Assembly (NCBI RefSeq): GCF_000429605.1
Contig: NZ_AUCE01000013.1
Coordinates: 1-64,000 of the forward strand
DNA from: Azonexus hydrophilus DSM 23864
Lineage (GTDB): Bacteria; Pseudomonadota; Gammaproteobacteria; Burkholderiales; Rhodocyclaceae
DNA: 64,000 nucleotides
Direction: 5' to 3'
Shown here: piece by piece, positions 1-8,582 of the stretch
Layout of the letters: each line of letters opens with the position of its first letter
How positions within the stretch are numbered: position 1 is the first letter of the stretch
Made by a program: the position numbers and the translations under genes
Notes under the pieces: model-generated
What the model was told of the DNA's origin: nothing
Database searches by the model: none
What the model saw: only the letters and a program-made list of their open reading frames with translations

Positions 1-3000
1 ATATCGTTGTCCTTGAGTTCGGCGATGTTGATGAAGCCGTCGTTGTTGGCATCCTCGGTGATCTCGATGGCGAGGCCGGTGTAGTTGGTGATGTCAACGA
101 TGGCGCTGGCAGAGCCAGTGGCCGATTCGTTGCCGGCCGCATCGAAGAGGTAGGCGGAAACATTGAGCGTGTTGCCGTCGGCAGGTAGCGGGAAGTCGGT
201 CGTGACGAAGCCGTTGGCTTTGTCGGCGGCGCTGATGACGATGTTGCGGACGCTGCTGCCATCGGAGATGCGGACGGTATCGCCGACATCGACGTTGTCC
301 TTGTTGAAGGAGACCCTCACGTCGGCAGGGCCGCTGGCTTCTGCCCGATTGATGAAGCCATCGCCGTTGGCATCTTCGGTGATGGTCACGGCAGGTGCCA
401 GTTTGTTGTTCGGGATGTGTGTGTCGATGGTCAGATCAACGCTGGTATTGGCGGCGTTGCCGGCGACATCGCTAGCCGTGACGAAGATTGTCGCGGGGCC
501 TTCGGCAAGCGGCTGCTGTGGCGTGACGGACCACAGTCCCGTGTTGGCGACGGTGGTTTTGAGGGTTTCGCCGGTTGGCAGGGTGACGGTGATGCTGGCA
601 CCCGCTTCACCGGTGCCGCTGATCGTCGGCGTGTTGTCGTTGGTGATGCCGTCGCCCTGGGTGCCGCTGTCTGAGGTGGGGTCGAGGCGTGCGGTGACGG
701 CGGGCGGCAGGGTGTCGATACGGGCATTGTTGCTGCCGACGCTGCCGAGGTTGCCGGCGGTGTCACGGATTTGTGCGGTCACCGTGAGGGTGGTGCCTTC
801 ACCGGGATTGGCGATGCCGGGCAGGGCTATGTACTGTTTGACGATGTCGGTGGCAGTCAGGGTGATGGGGGGCTGGGTAACACCATTGACGGTGGTCAGC
901 AGGATATCGCCGTCGCTGGCGCCGGTCGGCAGGTCGATACGGACGTCGATATTGCCCTGGAGTTCAACGGCATTGATCCAGCCGTCACCGTTGGCGTCTT
1001 CGACGATGCTGACGATGGGCGCGTCGGGGGGCGAGAGCTGGATGCGCGCATAGTCGCTGACCGGGCCGCTAGTGTTGCCGGCGGCATCGGCGATGGAAGC
1101 ATTGACGATGAAGTCGGTATTGTTGGCAGTTGGCGTGAAGGCCAGGTCGACGAAACCGGTAGCGATCTGGGCGGCAGTGATGGTGATGGTCCGGCTGGCA
1201 TTGCCAGTGGCGGAGACGGTCAGCGTGTCGCCGACGGCGGCGCCGTTCGGGATGGTGACGCGGACGTCGATGTCGCCCTGGAGTTCGGCGGCGTTGATGA
1301 AACCATCGTTGTTGGCATCCTCGCGGATAGCGACGGCCTGGCCGCTGAACTGTGTGGTGTCGATGGTCAGCGGCAGGGTCGTGTTGCTGCTGTTGCCGAT
1401 GCTGTCGGTGGCGGTGACTTCAACGATCGAGGTACCGTCGGGCATGGGCAGGGTCGGCGTGACCTGCCAGTTGCCGTTGCCGTCGGTGATGGTGCTGAGT
1501 TGTTCGCCGGTGCTCGGGATGACGACCGTGATGCGCGTGCCGGGGTCGCTGCGGCCGGTCAGGGCCGGTGTGTTGTCGTTGGTGAGGTTGTCGCCCTGGG
1601 TGCCGCTGTCCGAAGCTGGGGCCAGTTGCACCGTAAGGCTGGGGGGCGTGGTGTTGATGACGGCTGCATCGGTGGCGATATTTGATTTGTTGCCGGCGGC
1701 GTCGGTGACCTGGGCCGAGACTTCGAGATTGGTGCCGTTGGCGGGAGCGTCGAGTTCGATGGACAGTCTGCCGGCGTCGATCTGCGGCTGGATCAGGGTG
1801 ATGGTCCGGGTGGGATTGCCGGTAGCGTGGATGGTGATGAGGTCGCCGGCGATGGCATCGGTGGGGAGCGTGATTTCCACGCCGACGCTACCATTGAGTT
1901 CGCTGGCGTTGATGAAGCCGTCGTTGTTCGTATCTTCGGTGATGACGAGTTGCAGATTGAGCAGGGTGCTGAGGTCGACCTTGGCGAAATCGGCGCCGGT
2001 GGCGGAGCGGTTGCCGGCAGGGTCGAAGATGTGGGCGGTGACGGTGAGCGTGCTGCCATCGCTGGGCAGCGGGAAGTCGGTGGTGACGAAGCCATTGGCC
2101 TTGTCGCTGGCGCTGACGACGAAATCCTTGCTGGTGGTGCCGTCGGAAACGCGGACGGTGTCGCCGACATCGACCTTGTCCTTGTTGAAGGAGACTTTGA
2201 CGTCGGCCGGGCCGCTGGCCTCTGCACGGTTGATGAAACCGTCGTTGTTGGCGTCTTCGGTGATCTCGACCTCGGGAGCCTGGCCGCTGTTTGGCACATC
2301 AATGTCGATCATGGCGGAATCGCTGCCAGGCGCGCTGGTATTGCCTGCCGCGTCGGTGATGTCGGCGGTGACCGTGATGGTTTCACCGTTGCCCGGGGCA
2401 GCAAAGCGGGTTTCGACATAACCCCGGGCCTGGTCGGCGGCGCTGATGACATGCTCGATGCGGGTGCTGCCGTCGCTGACGCGGATGATGTCGCCGATGT
2501 CGACCTTGCCGCCGGTGAAGGCGATGCGGACATCGACATCGCCGTTCAGCTCGCTGGCATTGATGAAGCCGTCGTCGTTGGCGTCCTCGATGATGGTGAC
2601 GATGGGCGCCTGCCCATCGTTCGGGGTCGCGGTGTCGATGATGACGAAGACCGTGGTGCTCAGGGTATTGCCCGTGCGGTCAGTGGCGACGACGGAAATG
2701 TTCTGGGCGCCGTCGGCGAGGGCCTGGCCGGCTTCGACGCGCCAGCTGCCGTCGGTGGCTGCCGTGGTCAGCAGTACTTCGCCCGTGCCCGGCATGGTGA
2801 CCGTGATGCTGGCGCCCGGCTTGCTGGTGCCGATGATTCCCGGGGTGTTGTCGTTGGTGATGTTGTCGCCCAGGATACCGCTGTCGGAGGCGGGGTCCAG
2901 TTCGGCGCTGAGGGTTAGCGGAACGGTGTCGAGCACATCGGCCGGTGCTGCCCCGAGGTCGGGAATGCCCAGGTCGCCGGCGTCGATGCGGTAGCTGTTC

Positions 3001-3419
3001 TGTGAGTCGATGGTTTCCGATATCCGCAGGAATTCGACAAAGGAATGCCCTTCGCTGCCGTCGCCGACCAGGCCGGCGGCGGGGGCCTCTTCGTCGACCA
3101 GATCATCGAGGTTCTCTCCTTCCTGCAAGGCGCGGGCAAGGTTGCGCACTTCGCGCGGTCGCGAAAAGAACGCGCTGTCCTCGGCGGCCGGGGGCGGGTT
3201 GGCTGCGACTTCGGCGTTCATGGCCACCGACTCGCGCGGTCCGATATTGATTTCGCGGCCATCGGCGAGGATCAGCCTGGTCCGGCCGTTCTGCCCGGCA
3301 ACGATGGTTTCTCCCTCGGTAATCGAGTCTCCGGTGCGCAGGCGGCGAAGGGTACCGTCGGCTGTCCTGGCGAAGACTTCTCCGGACAGGCTGCTGACTT
3401 TGGCGATGGCGTTTTTCAT
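1..3419 (-). CDS. LapA-type giant adhesin, N-terminal part (runs off the left edge)
   Basis: One reading frame is open from the ATG at 3419 to the left edge, giving about 1,139 residues without a stop. Residues 1-130 resemble the retention module of LapA-family adhesins, which anchors the protein in the outer membrane. P113-A114-A115-G116 followed by EGHSFV at 123-128 matches the di-alanine site cut by the periplasmic protease LapG. After residue ~165 come repeated Ig-like modules. Seven carry an EF-hand-like loop of the type EDANNDGFIN, and three carry the pattern SDSG-x2-GD-x2-TNDNTP. Such loops bind calcium in related adhesins; that they do so here is inferred. The expected C-terminal RTX/type I secretion signal lies outside the window. 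No secretion genes or LapD/LapG are visible here. The family call is solid; total size is unknown. Confidence 0.85.
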   Translation of the reverse strand, partial: MKNAIAKVSSLSGEVFARTADGTLRRLRTGDSITEGETIVAGQNGRTRLILADGREINIGPRESVAMNAEVAANPPPAAEDSAFFSRPREVRNLARALQEGENLDDLVDEEAPAAGLVGDGSEGHSFVEFLRISETIDSQNSYRIDAGDLGIPDLGAAPADVLDTVPLTLSAELDPASDSGILGDNITNDNTPGIIGTSKPGASITVTMPGTGEVLLTTAATDGSWRVEAGQALADGAQNISVVATDRTGNTLSTTVFVIIDTATPNDGQAPIVTIIEDANDDGFINASELNGDVDVRIAFTGGKVDIGDIIRVSDGSTRIEHVISAADQARGYVETRFAAPGNGETITVTADITDAAGNTSAPGSDSAMIDIDVPNSGQAPEVEITEDANNDGFINRAEASGPADVKVSFNKDKVDVGDTVRVSDGTTSKDFVVSASDKANGFVTTDFPLPSDGSTLTVTAHIFDPAGNRSATGADFAKVDLSTLLNLQLVITEDTNNDGFINASELNGSVGVEITLPTDAIAGDLITIHATGNPTRTITLIQPQIDAGRLSIELDAPANGTNLEVSAQVTDAAGNKSNIATDAAVINTTPPSLTVQLAPASDSGTQGDNLTNDNTPALTGRSDPGTRITVVIPSTGEQLSTITDGNGNWQVTPTLPMPDGTSIVEVTATDSIGNSSNTTLPLTIDTTQFSGQAVAIREDANNDGFINAAELQGDIDVRVTIPNGAAVGDTLTVSATGNASRTITITAAQIATGFVDLAFTPTANNTDFIVNASIADAAGNTSGPVSDYARIQLSPPDAPIVSIVEDANGDGWINAVELQGNIDVRIDLPTGASDGDILLTTVNGVTQPPITLTATDIVKQYIALPGIANPGEGTTLTVTAQIRDTAGNLGSVGSNNARIDTLPPAVTARLDPTSDSGTQGDGITNDNTPTISGTGEAGASITVTLPTGETLKTTVANTGLWSVTPQQPLAEGPATIFVTASDVAGNAANTSVDLTIDTHIPNNKLAPAVTITEDANGDGFINRAEASGPADVRVSFNKDNVDVGDTVRISDGSSVRNIVISAADKANGFVTTDFPLPADGNTLNVSAYLFDAAGNESATGSASAIVDITNYTGLAIEITEDANNDGFINIAELKDND
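100..397 (-). repeat. Adhesin internal repeat, copy A
   Basis: About 300 bp closely resembling 1981-2278 at a constant offset of 1,881 bp. It encodes a complete adhesin module that includes the shared peptides NRAEASGPADV, SFNKD and KANGFVTTDFPLP. The similarity extends to the DNA, which suggests recent duplication or gene conversion. Confidence 0.7.
1981..2278 (-). repeat. Adhesin internal repeat, copy B
   Basis: Partner of the module at 100-397 in the same adhesin gene. The surrounding modules are more diverged, so these two are the closest pair by eye. Confidence 0.7.
3072..3083 (-). other. Codons for the putative LapG cleavage motif PAAG
   Basis: Codons 113-116 of the adhesin read Pro-Ala-Ala-Gly, just before the EGHSFV segment typical of retention modules. 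LapG cuts between the two alanines in characterised LapA-type adhesins; cleavage here is inferred from motif and position. Confidence 0.6.
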
Positions 3420-3451
3420 GATGATCTTTCATCCAAAATGAATAGTCGATC

Positions 3452-3488
3452 ATCATATGCGAAATGAATTGTTGGTCTATTGGACCAA
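3452..3488 (-). promoter_or_regulatory. Candidate adhesin promoter with overlapping dyad
   Basis: On the minus strand a -10-like TATGAT (3452-3457) lies 16 bp from a weak -35-like TAGACC (3474-3479). The -35 overlaps the perfect inverted repeat TTGGTC-N5-GACCAA (3472-3488), 53-69 bp upstream of the adhesin start. It could be an operator; no regulator can be named. Confidence 0.35.
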
Positions 3489-3521
3489 GGTGCTACGCCA
3501 TTGGTATAAATGTCTCCGGAA

Positions 3522-3550
3522 AGAAAAACACCCCGGGGCTACCGGGGTGT
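3522..3550 (-). terminator. Rho-independent terminator after rpoH
   Basis: A 9-bp GC-rich stem (3528-3536 with 3542-3550) is followed, on the minus strand, by a run of U. It lies 44 bp past the rpoH stop and insulates rpoH from the adhesin gene downstream. Confidence 0.85.
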
Positions 3551-3593
3551 CTGGGCGCTGCCTTGCCAAACTGGTGGCGGCGGGCCGTCGGGC

Positions 3594-4454
3594 TTAGCTG
3601 GTGACCAGCAGGCCACGCATTTTCTGTAGTGCCTTGGCTTCGATCTGGCGGATGCGCTCGGCCGAGACGTCGAACTCGGCGGCCAGTTCATGCAGCGTCG
3701 CCGCTTCGCCCTCAGCCAGCCAGCGTGCTTCGACGATGCGCCGGCTGCGCGGGTCGAGGGCGCCCAGCGCCTGCTGCAGGCCGTCGCTTTCGAGCGTGGC
3801 GCGGGCCTTGTTCTCAAGCATGCGGGTTGGCTCGTAGCGGCTGTCGGCCAGGTAGTCGATCGGGGCAAAGGCATCGTCACCGTCGTCCGGGTTGCCTTCG
3901 AGGGCGAGATCGCGGCCGGACAGCCGGGTCTCCATCTCGACGACTTCCTCGCGCTTGACGCCAAGGCGTTCGGCGACTTCGGCAGCCTGGGTGCCGGACA
4001 GGGTGTCGACACCCTCGTAACCGGCCTTCTGGCTGCGCAGGTTGAAGAATAGCTTGCGCTGGGCCTTGGTCGTGGCGACCTTGACCAGGCGCCAGTTCTT
4101 CAGGATGTACTCGTGAATCTCGGCCTTGATCCAGTGCATGGCGAACGACACCAGACGGACGCCGCGCGACGGATCGAAGCGCTTGACCGCCTTCATCAGG
4201 CCAATGTTGCCTTCCTGGATCAGGTCGGCGTGCGGCAGGCCGTAGCCGAGGTAACCGCGGGCGATGGAAATGACGAGACGCAGGTGCGAAAGGACGAGCT
4301 GACGCGCGGCATCGACATCGCCGTCGTCGCGGAAACGCTCGGCCAGCCGCGTCTCTTCCGCCTCGGACAACATCGGGTAACGGTTCGCCACCTGAATGTA
4401 GGCGTCGATGTTGCCGATTGCTGCGGGGACTGGTAGCGCCAGGGCTTGGGTCAT
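3594..4454 (-). CDS. rpoH: RNA polymerase heat-shock sigma factor RpoH (sigma-32)
   Basis: A 286-residue sigma-70-family protein of the usual RpoH length. It directs RNA polymerase to heat-shock promoters. Region 2 is clear (QEGNIGLMKAVKRFDP near residue 80), as is the RpoH-box peptide QRKLFFNLR near residue 130, which separates it from RpoD and RpoS. Region 4 near the C-terminus has a helix-turn-helix (SAERIRQIEAKALQKMR). The start is backed by a strong AAGGAGGA Shine-Dalgarno about 8 bp upstream. A perfect CIRCE operator lies 35 bp upstream, so repression by HrcA is expected. A terminator follows the gene. Confidence 0.96.
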   Translation of the reverse strand: MTQALALPVPAAIGNIDAYIQVANRYPMLSEAEETRLAERFRDDGDVDAARQLVLSHLRLVISIARGYLGYGLPHADLIQEGNIGLMKAVKRFDPSRGVRLVSFAMHWIKAEIHEYILKNWRLVKVATTKAQRKLFFNLRSQKAGYEGVDTLSGTQAAEVAERLGVKREEVVEMETRLSGRDLALEGNPDDGDDAFAPIDYLADSRYEPTRMLENKARATLESDGLQQALGALDPRSRRIVEARWLAEGEAATLHELAAEFDVSAERIRQIEAKALQKMRGLLVTS

Positions 4455-4488
4455 AGCGTAGAATCCTCCTTCAACTGATGAATATATG

Positions 4489-4515
4489 TTAGCACTCTGC
4501 GACTGAGAGTGCTAA
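4489..4515. promoter_or_regulatory. CIRCE operator (HrcA binding site) upstream of rpoH
   Basis: TTAGCACTC (4489-4497), a 9-bp spacer, then GAGTGCTAA (4507-4515) is a perfect match to the CIRCE inverted repeat bound by the repressor HrcA. It lies between the divergent rpoH and gluQ. A minus-strand -10-like TATATT at 4481-4486 abuts it, so it most likely blocks the rpoH promoter. It may also affect gluQ. Confidence 0.93.
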
Positions 4516-4538
4516 TTCTGCGTACGAGTTTCCGGAAC

Positions 4539-5489
4539 GTGTGTAACAAAATTCAACCGCCCGCGTCTGCGCCGGAAACACCACGTTATCGCGGTCGTTT
4601 TGCGCCGTCGCCGACCGGTGCGTTGCACTTCGGTTCCCTGATCGCCGCCGTCGCCAGTTACCTCGATGCCAGGGCGCATGGCGGCGAATGGCTGGTACGC
4701 ATGGAGGACGTCGATGCCGAGCGTAACGTCCCCGGTGCTGCCGACGACATCCTGCGCACGCTCGACGCCTTCGGTTTTGCTTGGGACGGGGAAGTGCTCT
4801 GGCAGGGTACGCGCGACGAGGCCTACGCGGCGGCGCTGGCCGAACTGAATGCGGCCGGGCTGGCTTATCCCTGTGCCTGCTCGCGCAAGGAAATCGCCGC
4901 CCGAACAACGCGGCCGGCAATCGACGGCGGCCTGGTCTATCCCGGCACCTGTCGCAGCGGCCTGGCGCCGGGCGCGGCACCGAGGGCCTGGCGGTTGCGC
5001 GTCGACAATATCCCGATGCCTTTTGTCGACCGTCTGCAAGGCGAAGTCGTCCAGCAGCTCGAAGACGATGTCGGCGATTTCGTCCTGCGCCGTGCCGACG
5101 GGTTGTTCGCCTACCAGCTGGCAGTGGTCGTCGACGACCGTTTCCAGGGGATTACCGATGTCGTTCGCGGCGCCGACCTGCTCGCCTCGACGCCGCGCCA
5201 GATCTGGCTGCAGCGTTGCCTCGGCTACCCGACGCCACGCTACGCGCACCTGCCGGTGGCGACCAACACGGCCGGTGAAAAGTGGTCGAAGCAGACGCTG
5301 GCGCCAGCGCTGGAAAGCGGCAAGGCAGCGGCCGAACTGGTGCGGGCATTGGCTTTTCTCGGGCAGCCGGTAGCGGCTGAACTGGGCCGGGCGACGGTCG
5401 CCGAGGTCTGGGACTGGGCTTCCGCCCACTGGTCGTTTGCCGCGATTCCCCGGCAGGCATCGATCAGCGCTCCGGCGACGGCGGCTTGA
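4539..5489 (+). CDS. gluQ: Glutamyl-Q tRNA(Asp) synthetase
   Basis: A GluRS-like protein of about 316 residues without an anticodon-binding domain, which attaches glutamate to queuosine in tRNA(Asp). The class I HIGH-like signature is RFAPSPTGALHFGSL near residue 20, and the KMSKS-like loop is EKWSKQ near 240. Cysteines in YPCACS and a Tyr-Cys pair downstream fit the zinc site of the family. The frame is also open from a GTG at 4509, but that codon lies inside the CIRCE operator, so the GTG at 4539 is preferred; neither has a clear ribosome site. The 3' end overlaps convergent clsB by 26 bp. Confidence 0.9.
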   Translation: MCNKIQPPASAPETPRYRGRFAPSPTGALHFGSLIAAVASYLDARAHGGEWLVRMEDVDAERNVPGAADDILRTLDAFGFAWDGEVLWQGTRDEAYAAALAELNAAGLAYPCACSRKEIAARTTRPAIDGGLVYPGTCRSGLAPGAAPRAWRLRVDNIPMPFVDRLQGEVVQQLEDDVGDFVLRRADGLFAYQLAVVVDDRFQGITDVVRGADLLASTPRQIWLQRCLGYPTPRYAHLPVATNTAGEKWSKQTLAPALESGKAAAELVRALAFLGQPVAAELGRATVAEVWDWASAHWSFAAIPRQASISAPATAA

Positions 5490-6666
5490 CCCGATCCTCG
5501 GCCCGCCAGTGGCGGTCGCCGTAGCCAGCGATGCCGACCAGCAGGCGGACGATGCCGTAGCTCAACCAGCGCAGGAGACGCGAGGGCCAGGGCTGGCGCA
5601 GGATGTCCTCGGCCAGCATTTCGCGGCTGCCGTCCTGCATGGCGGTGTAGAGGCTGGCGCGCAGCTCGCCGGCGAAGCGCCGGTCGTGCGCGACCAGGTT
5701 GGCTTCCTTGGCCAGCAGCAGGCTGAACGGGTCGATGTTCGACGAGCCGACGGTTGCCCATTTGCCGTCGATGACCGCGACCTTGGCGTGCAGGAAGCTC
5801 TTCTCGTACTCGAAGATGCGGATGCCGGCCTTGAGCCCGGTGGCGTAGAGCGTCTGCGTTGCGTAGTGGAGCAGCGGATGGTCGGACTTGCCCTGGAGCA
5901 GCACGGTGACGCGCACGCCACGGCGGGCGGCGGCAAAGATGGCGCGGCCGAAGCGGATGCCGGGCAGGAAATAGGCGTTGGCGATCAGGATTTCGTCAAC
6001 GGCGGCGTCGATCGCATCGATGTAGGCGTGAAGGATGTCGTTGCGGTGGCGGATGTTGTCGCGGATCAGGAACGCCGCCCGCTGATCGCCGACGGCTTCG
6101 CAGCAGGGCTTGACGATGGGCGCCAGGCGGAAGCGGCGGCGGAAATTAACCCAGGTGACGATTTCCCACATCCGCCGTGCTGCGTGGTGCACCTGCGCCA
6201 GCACCGGACCTTCGATGCGCACCGCGTAGTCGTAACGCGGACGCATCTCCTCCGGCGCGTTGTCGTCGTCGACGATGTTGATGCCGCCGACGAAGGCGAC
6301 GCGTCCGTCGATCACGACCAGCTTGCGGTGCAGCCGGCGCAGGCGATGGCGCTGGAAATGGAAGCGGCCGATTTCCGGCCGGTAGAACAGCGAGCGCACG
6401 CCGGCCTCGGCCAGGCGCGGGCGGAAATCCTCGGCGAAATTGCGGGCGCCGAAGCCGTCAACCGTGACATTGACGATGACGCCACGCCGGGCTGCCGCGC
6501 ACAGTGCCGAAGCGACCTCGTGGCCGACAGGGTCGTCGGCGAAGATGTAGCTTTCCAGGTAGATCTCGCGCTCGGCGCCGGCGAGCGCGGCGAGCAGCGC
6601 AGGGAAGTACTCGCGCCCGGATTCGAGCAGCGTCAGGCGGTTGCCGGCGACGAAATCAGGTGCCAT
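5464..6666 (-). CDS. clsB: Cardiolipin synthase B-type phospholipase D family protein
   Basis: A 400-residue protein with two HKD phospholipase D motifs: LHRKLVVID at residues 112-120 and LHAKVAVID near 290. Both catalytic His-Lys-Asp triads are intact. The length, spacing and absence of N-terminal membrane helices match ClsB, which makes cardiolipin at the cytoplasmic membrane. Its start overlaps the end of the upstream EEP-family gene by 11 bp, and the same clsB-ybhP pairing is known in enterobacteria, supporting co-transcription. Confidence 0.9.
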   Translation of the reverse strand: MAPDFVAGNRLTLLESGREYFPALLAALAGAEREIYLESYIFADDPVGHEVASALCAAARRGVIVNVTVDGFGARNFAEDFRPRLAEAGVRSLFYRPEIGRFHFQRHRLRRLHRKLVVIDGRVAFVGGINIVDDDNAPEEMRPRYDYAVRIEGPVLAQVHHAARRMWEIVTWVNFRRRFRLAPIVKPCCEAVGDQRAAFLIRDNIRHRNDILHAYIDAIDAAVDEILIANAYFLPGIRFGRAIFAAARRGVRVTVLLQGKSDHPLLHYATQTLYATGLKAGIRIFEYEKSFLHAKVAVIDGKWATVGSSNIDPFSLLLAKEANLVAHDRRFAGELRASLYTAMQDGSREMLAEDILRQPWPSRLLRWLSYGIVRLLVGIAGYGDRHWRAEDRVKPPSPER

Positions 6667-7414
6667 GCCTCGTCAGGAAAGCCGAGAGCGCCGCATGGTC
6701 GGAGATTGCCGACCATGGCGGGCCGTAATGCACGGCGGTGGACTGTACATTGAAGCCGCGCACGTAGATGCGGTCGAGCCGGAACATCGGCATCGCCGCC
6801 GGAAAGCTGCGCACCGGACGGCCGCCGACCGCGTGCGAAAAGACCTCCTGCAGGTGCAGGCGACGGGCCAGGTGCTCGCAGGCGCGGCTGCGCCAGTCGT
6901 TGAAATCGCCGGCGACGATCAGCGGCGCATCGGGTTGGTCGAGGCTGTCGAGGTAATCGGCCAGCGCGTCCATCTGACGTCGCCGCGAATGCCCGAACAG
7001 CGACAGGTGCACACACACGCAGTGCGCCGCCGGCCCTTGCGGCAGCTCGATCCGGCAGTGCAGCATGCCGCGCTTCTCGAACTGCAGGTGGGTCACGTCC
7101 TGGTTGTGCGCGTGCAGGATGGGAAAGCGCGACAGGATCGCGTTGCCGTGGTGGCCGTGGTCGTAGATCATGTTGCGGCCGTAGGCCGACTGCCAGACCT
7201 CGTCGGCGAGGAACTCGTGCTGCGGCCGACCCGGCCAGTCGGCATGCCGCTCGGCGTGGCCGAGGTGCAGGCCCTGGACTTCCTGCAGGAAGACGATGTC
7301 CGGGTTGAGGTGGCGCAGCCGCTCGCGCAGCTCATGCACCATCATCCGCCGGTTGAACTGCGAGAAACCCTTGTGGATGTTGTAGGTGGCGATGTGCAGC
7401 GCGGGCTGGCTCAT
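6656..7414 (-). CDS. Endonuclease/exonuclease/phosphatase family protein (YbhP-like)
   Basis: A 252-residue EEP-fold protein. The start at MSQPALHIATYNIHKG puts the fold's first strand at the N-terminus. Signature elements are TYNIHKG, FLQEVQG (metal-binding Glu), VAGDFNDW (Asp/Asn pair) and ISDHAAL (catalytic Asp-His). These mark a metal-dependent phosphodiesterase; the substrate, nucleic acid or lipid head group, cannot be told. It overlaps clsB by 11 bp and follows nadA by 10 bp. An upstream in-frame ATG at 7465 would lie inside nadA and adds no conserved sequence. Confidence 0.83.
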   Translation of the reverse strand: MSQPALHIATYNIHKGFSQFNRRMMVHELRERLRHLNPDIVFLQEVQGLHLGHAERHADWPGRPQHEFLADEVWQSAYGRNMIYDHGHHGNAILSRFPILHAHNQDVTHLQFEKRGMLHCRIELPQGPAAHCVCVHLSLFGHSRRRQMDALADYLDSLDQPDAPLIVAGDFNDWRSRACEHLARRLHLQEVFSHAVGGRPVRSFPAAMPMFRLDRIYVRGFNVQSTAVHYGPPWSAISDHAALSAFLTRHGT

Positions 7415-7424
7415 GGCGCGGCGG

Positions 7425-8522
7425 TCAGGAGATCGCCAGCATGCGGTCGAGCGCCAGGCGGGCAAACTTGACCTCGTGTTCCGGCACCTTGATCTGGTTG
7501 ACCACCTTGCCCTCGACCAGGTTTTCCAGCGTCCACGCCAGGTGTTGCGGGTCGATGCGCTGCATCGTCGAGCACATGCAGACGGTGGTCGCCATGAACT
7601 GGACGATCTTGCCTTGCGGCAACACTTCCTTGGCCAGGCGGTCGACCAGGTTCAACTCGGTGCCGACCAGCCAGCGCGTACCGGCCGGCGCTTCCTTGAT
7701 CGTCTTGACGATGTGCTCGGTCGAGCCGACGTAATCGGACGCCGCACAAACCTCGAAATTGCATTCGGGGTGAGCGATCACTTTGCCGTCCGGGTACTTG
7801 GCGCGGAAGGCGTCGATGTGCGACTTCTGGAACATCTGGTGCACCGAGCAGTGCCCCTTCCACAGCAGGATCCTCGCCTTTTTGATCTGCTCGACGGTTA
7901 AACCACCCATTTCTAGGTCCGGGTCCCAGACGACCATCTCGTCCATCGGGAAGCCCATCTGGTGGCCGGTCCACCGGCCGAGGTGCTGGTCGGGGAAGAA
8001 CAGCACCTTGGGTCGCTGGTCGAAGGCCCATTTGGCGATCGTGCCGGCGTTCGACGAGGTGCACACAATGCCGCCGTGTTCGCCGCAGAAGGCTTTCAGG
8101 TCGGCCGCCGAGTTGATGTAGGTGACCGGCGTGACCTCGTTGTCGACGTCGAGCACCGAAGCCAGCTCGCGCCAGCAGCGTTCGACCTTGGCCAGGTTGG
8201 CCATGTCGGCCATCGAGCAGCCGGCGGCGAGGTCGGGCAGGATGGCGATCTGGTGCGGCGCGGTCATGATGTCGGCGACTTCGGCCATGAAATGCACGCC
8301 GCAGAAGATCACGTACTCGGAATCGGTCTGCGCGGCCAGCTTGGACAGTTTCAGCGAATCGCCGGTGAGGTCGGCGTGCTGATAGACGTCGGCACGCTGG
8401 TAATGGTGGCCAAGGATCACGGCGCGTTTGCCGAGCTTGGCGCGGGCGGCGCGGATGCGCTCCTGGCAGGCTTCGTCGGAGAGTTTGTTGAACGGGTCGA
8501 AGGAGATGGTCGCGGTGTGCAT
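7425..8522 (-). CDS. nadA: Quinolinate synthase NadA
   Basis: A 365-residue enzyme that condenses iminoaspartate with dihydroxyacetone phosphate to quinolinate in de novo NAD synthesis. Family motifs are seen: GHHYQRADV near residue 38, CGVHFMAE near 74, HPECNFEV near 250 and the CMCSTM segment near 316. Conserved cysteines near 74, 160 and 316 are placed to hold the [4Fe-4S] cluster. It is the first gene of a minus-strand run with the EEP protein and clsB. Confidence 0.95.
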   Translation of the reverse strand: MHTATISFDPFNKLSDEACQERIRAARAKLGKRAVILGHHYQRADVYQHADLTGDSLKLSKLAAQTDSEYVIFCGVHFMAEVADIMTAPHQIAILPDLAAGCSMADMANLAKVERCWRELASVLDVDNEVTPVTYINSAADLKAFCGEHGGIVCTSSNAGTIAKWAFDQRPKVLFFPDQHLGRWTGHQMGFPMDEMVVWDPDLEMGGLTVEQIKKARILLWKGHCSVHQMFQKSHIDAFRAKYPDGKVIAHPECNFEVCAASDYVGSTEHIVKTIKEAPAGTRWLVGTELNLVDRLAKEVLPQGKIVQFMATTVCMCSTMQRIDPQHLAWTLENLVEGKVVNQIKVPEHEVKFARLALDRMLAIS

Positions 8523-8582
8523 GCTGTTTCCGGTGAATCGCGCGGTCGACGCGCCGTGAAGGCAAAAAAATGAGCGGGCGAA

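Noticed and set aside
163-2918. Several long plus-strand frames (for example 1072-2421, 771-1685, 1827-2918) opposite the adhesin
   Set aside because: They are low-complexity antisense shadows of the repeated adhesin frame, with no conserved motifs, and mirror its Asp/Val/Thr repeats.
4509-4538. GTG at 4509 as the gluQ start
   Set aside because: The codon lies inside the CIRCE inverted repeat and has no ribosome site; the added ten residues are not conserved-looking.
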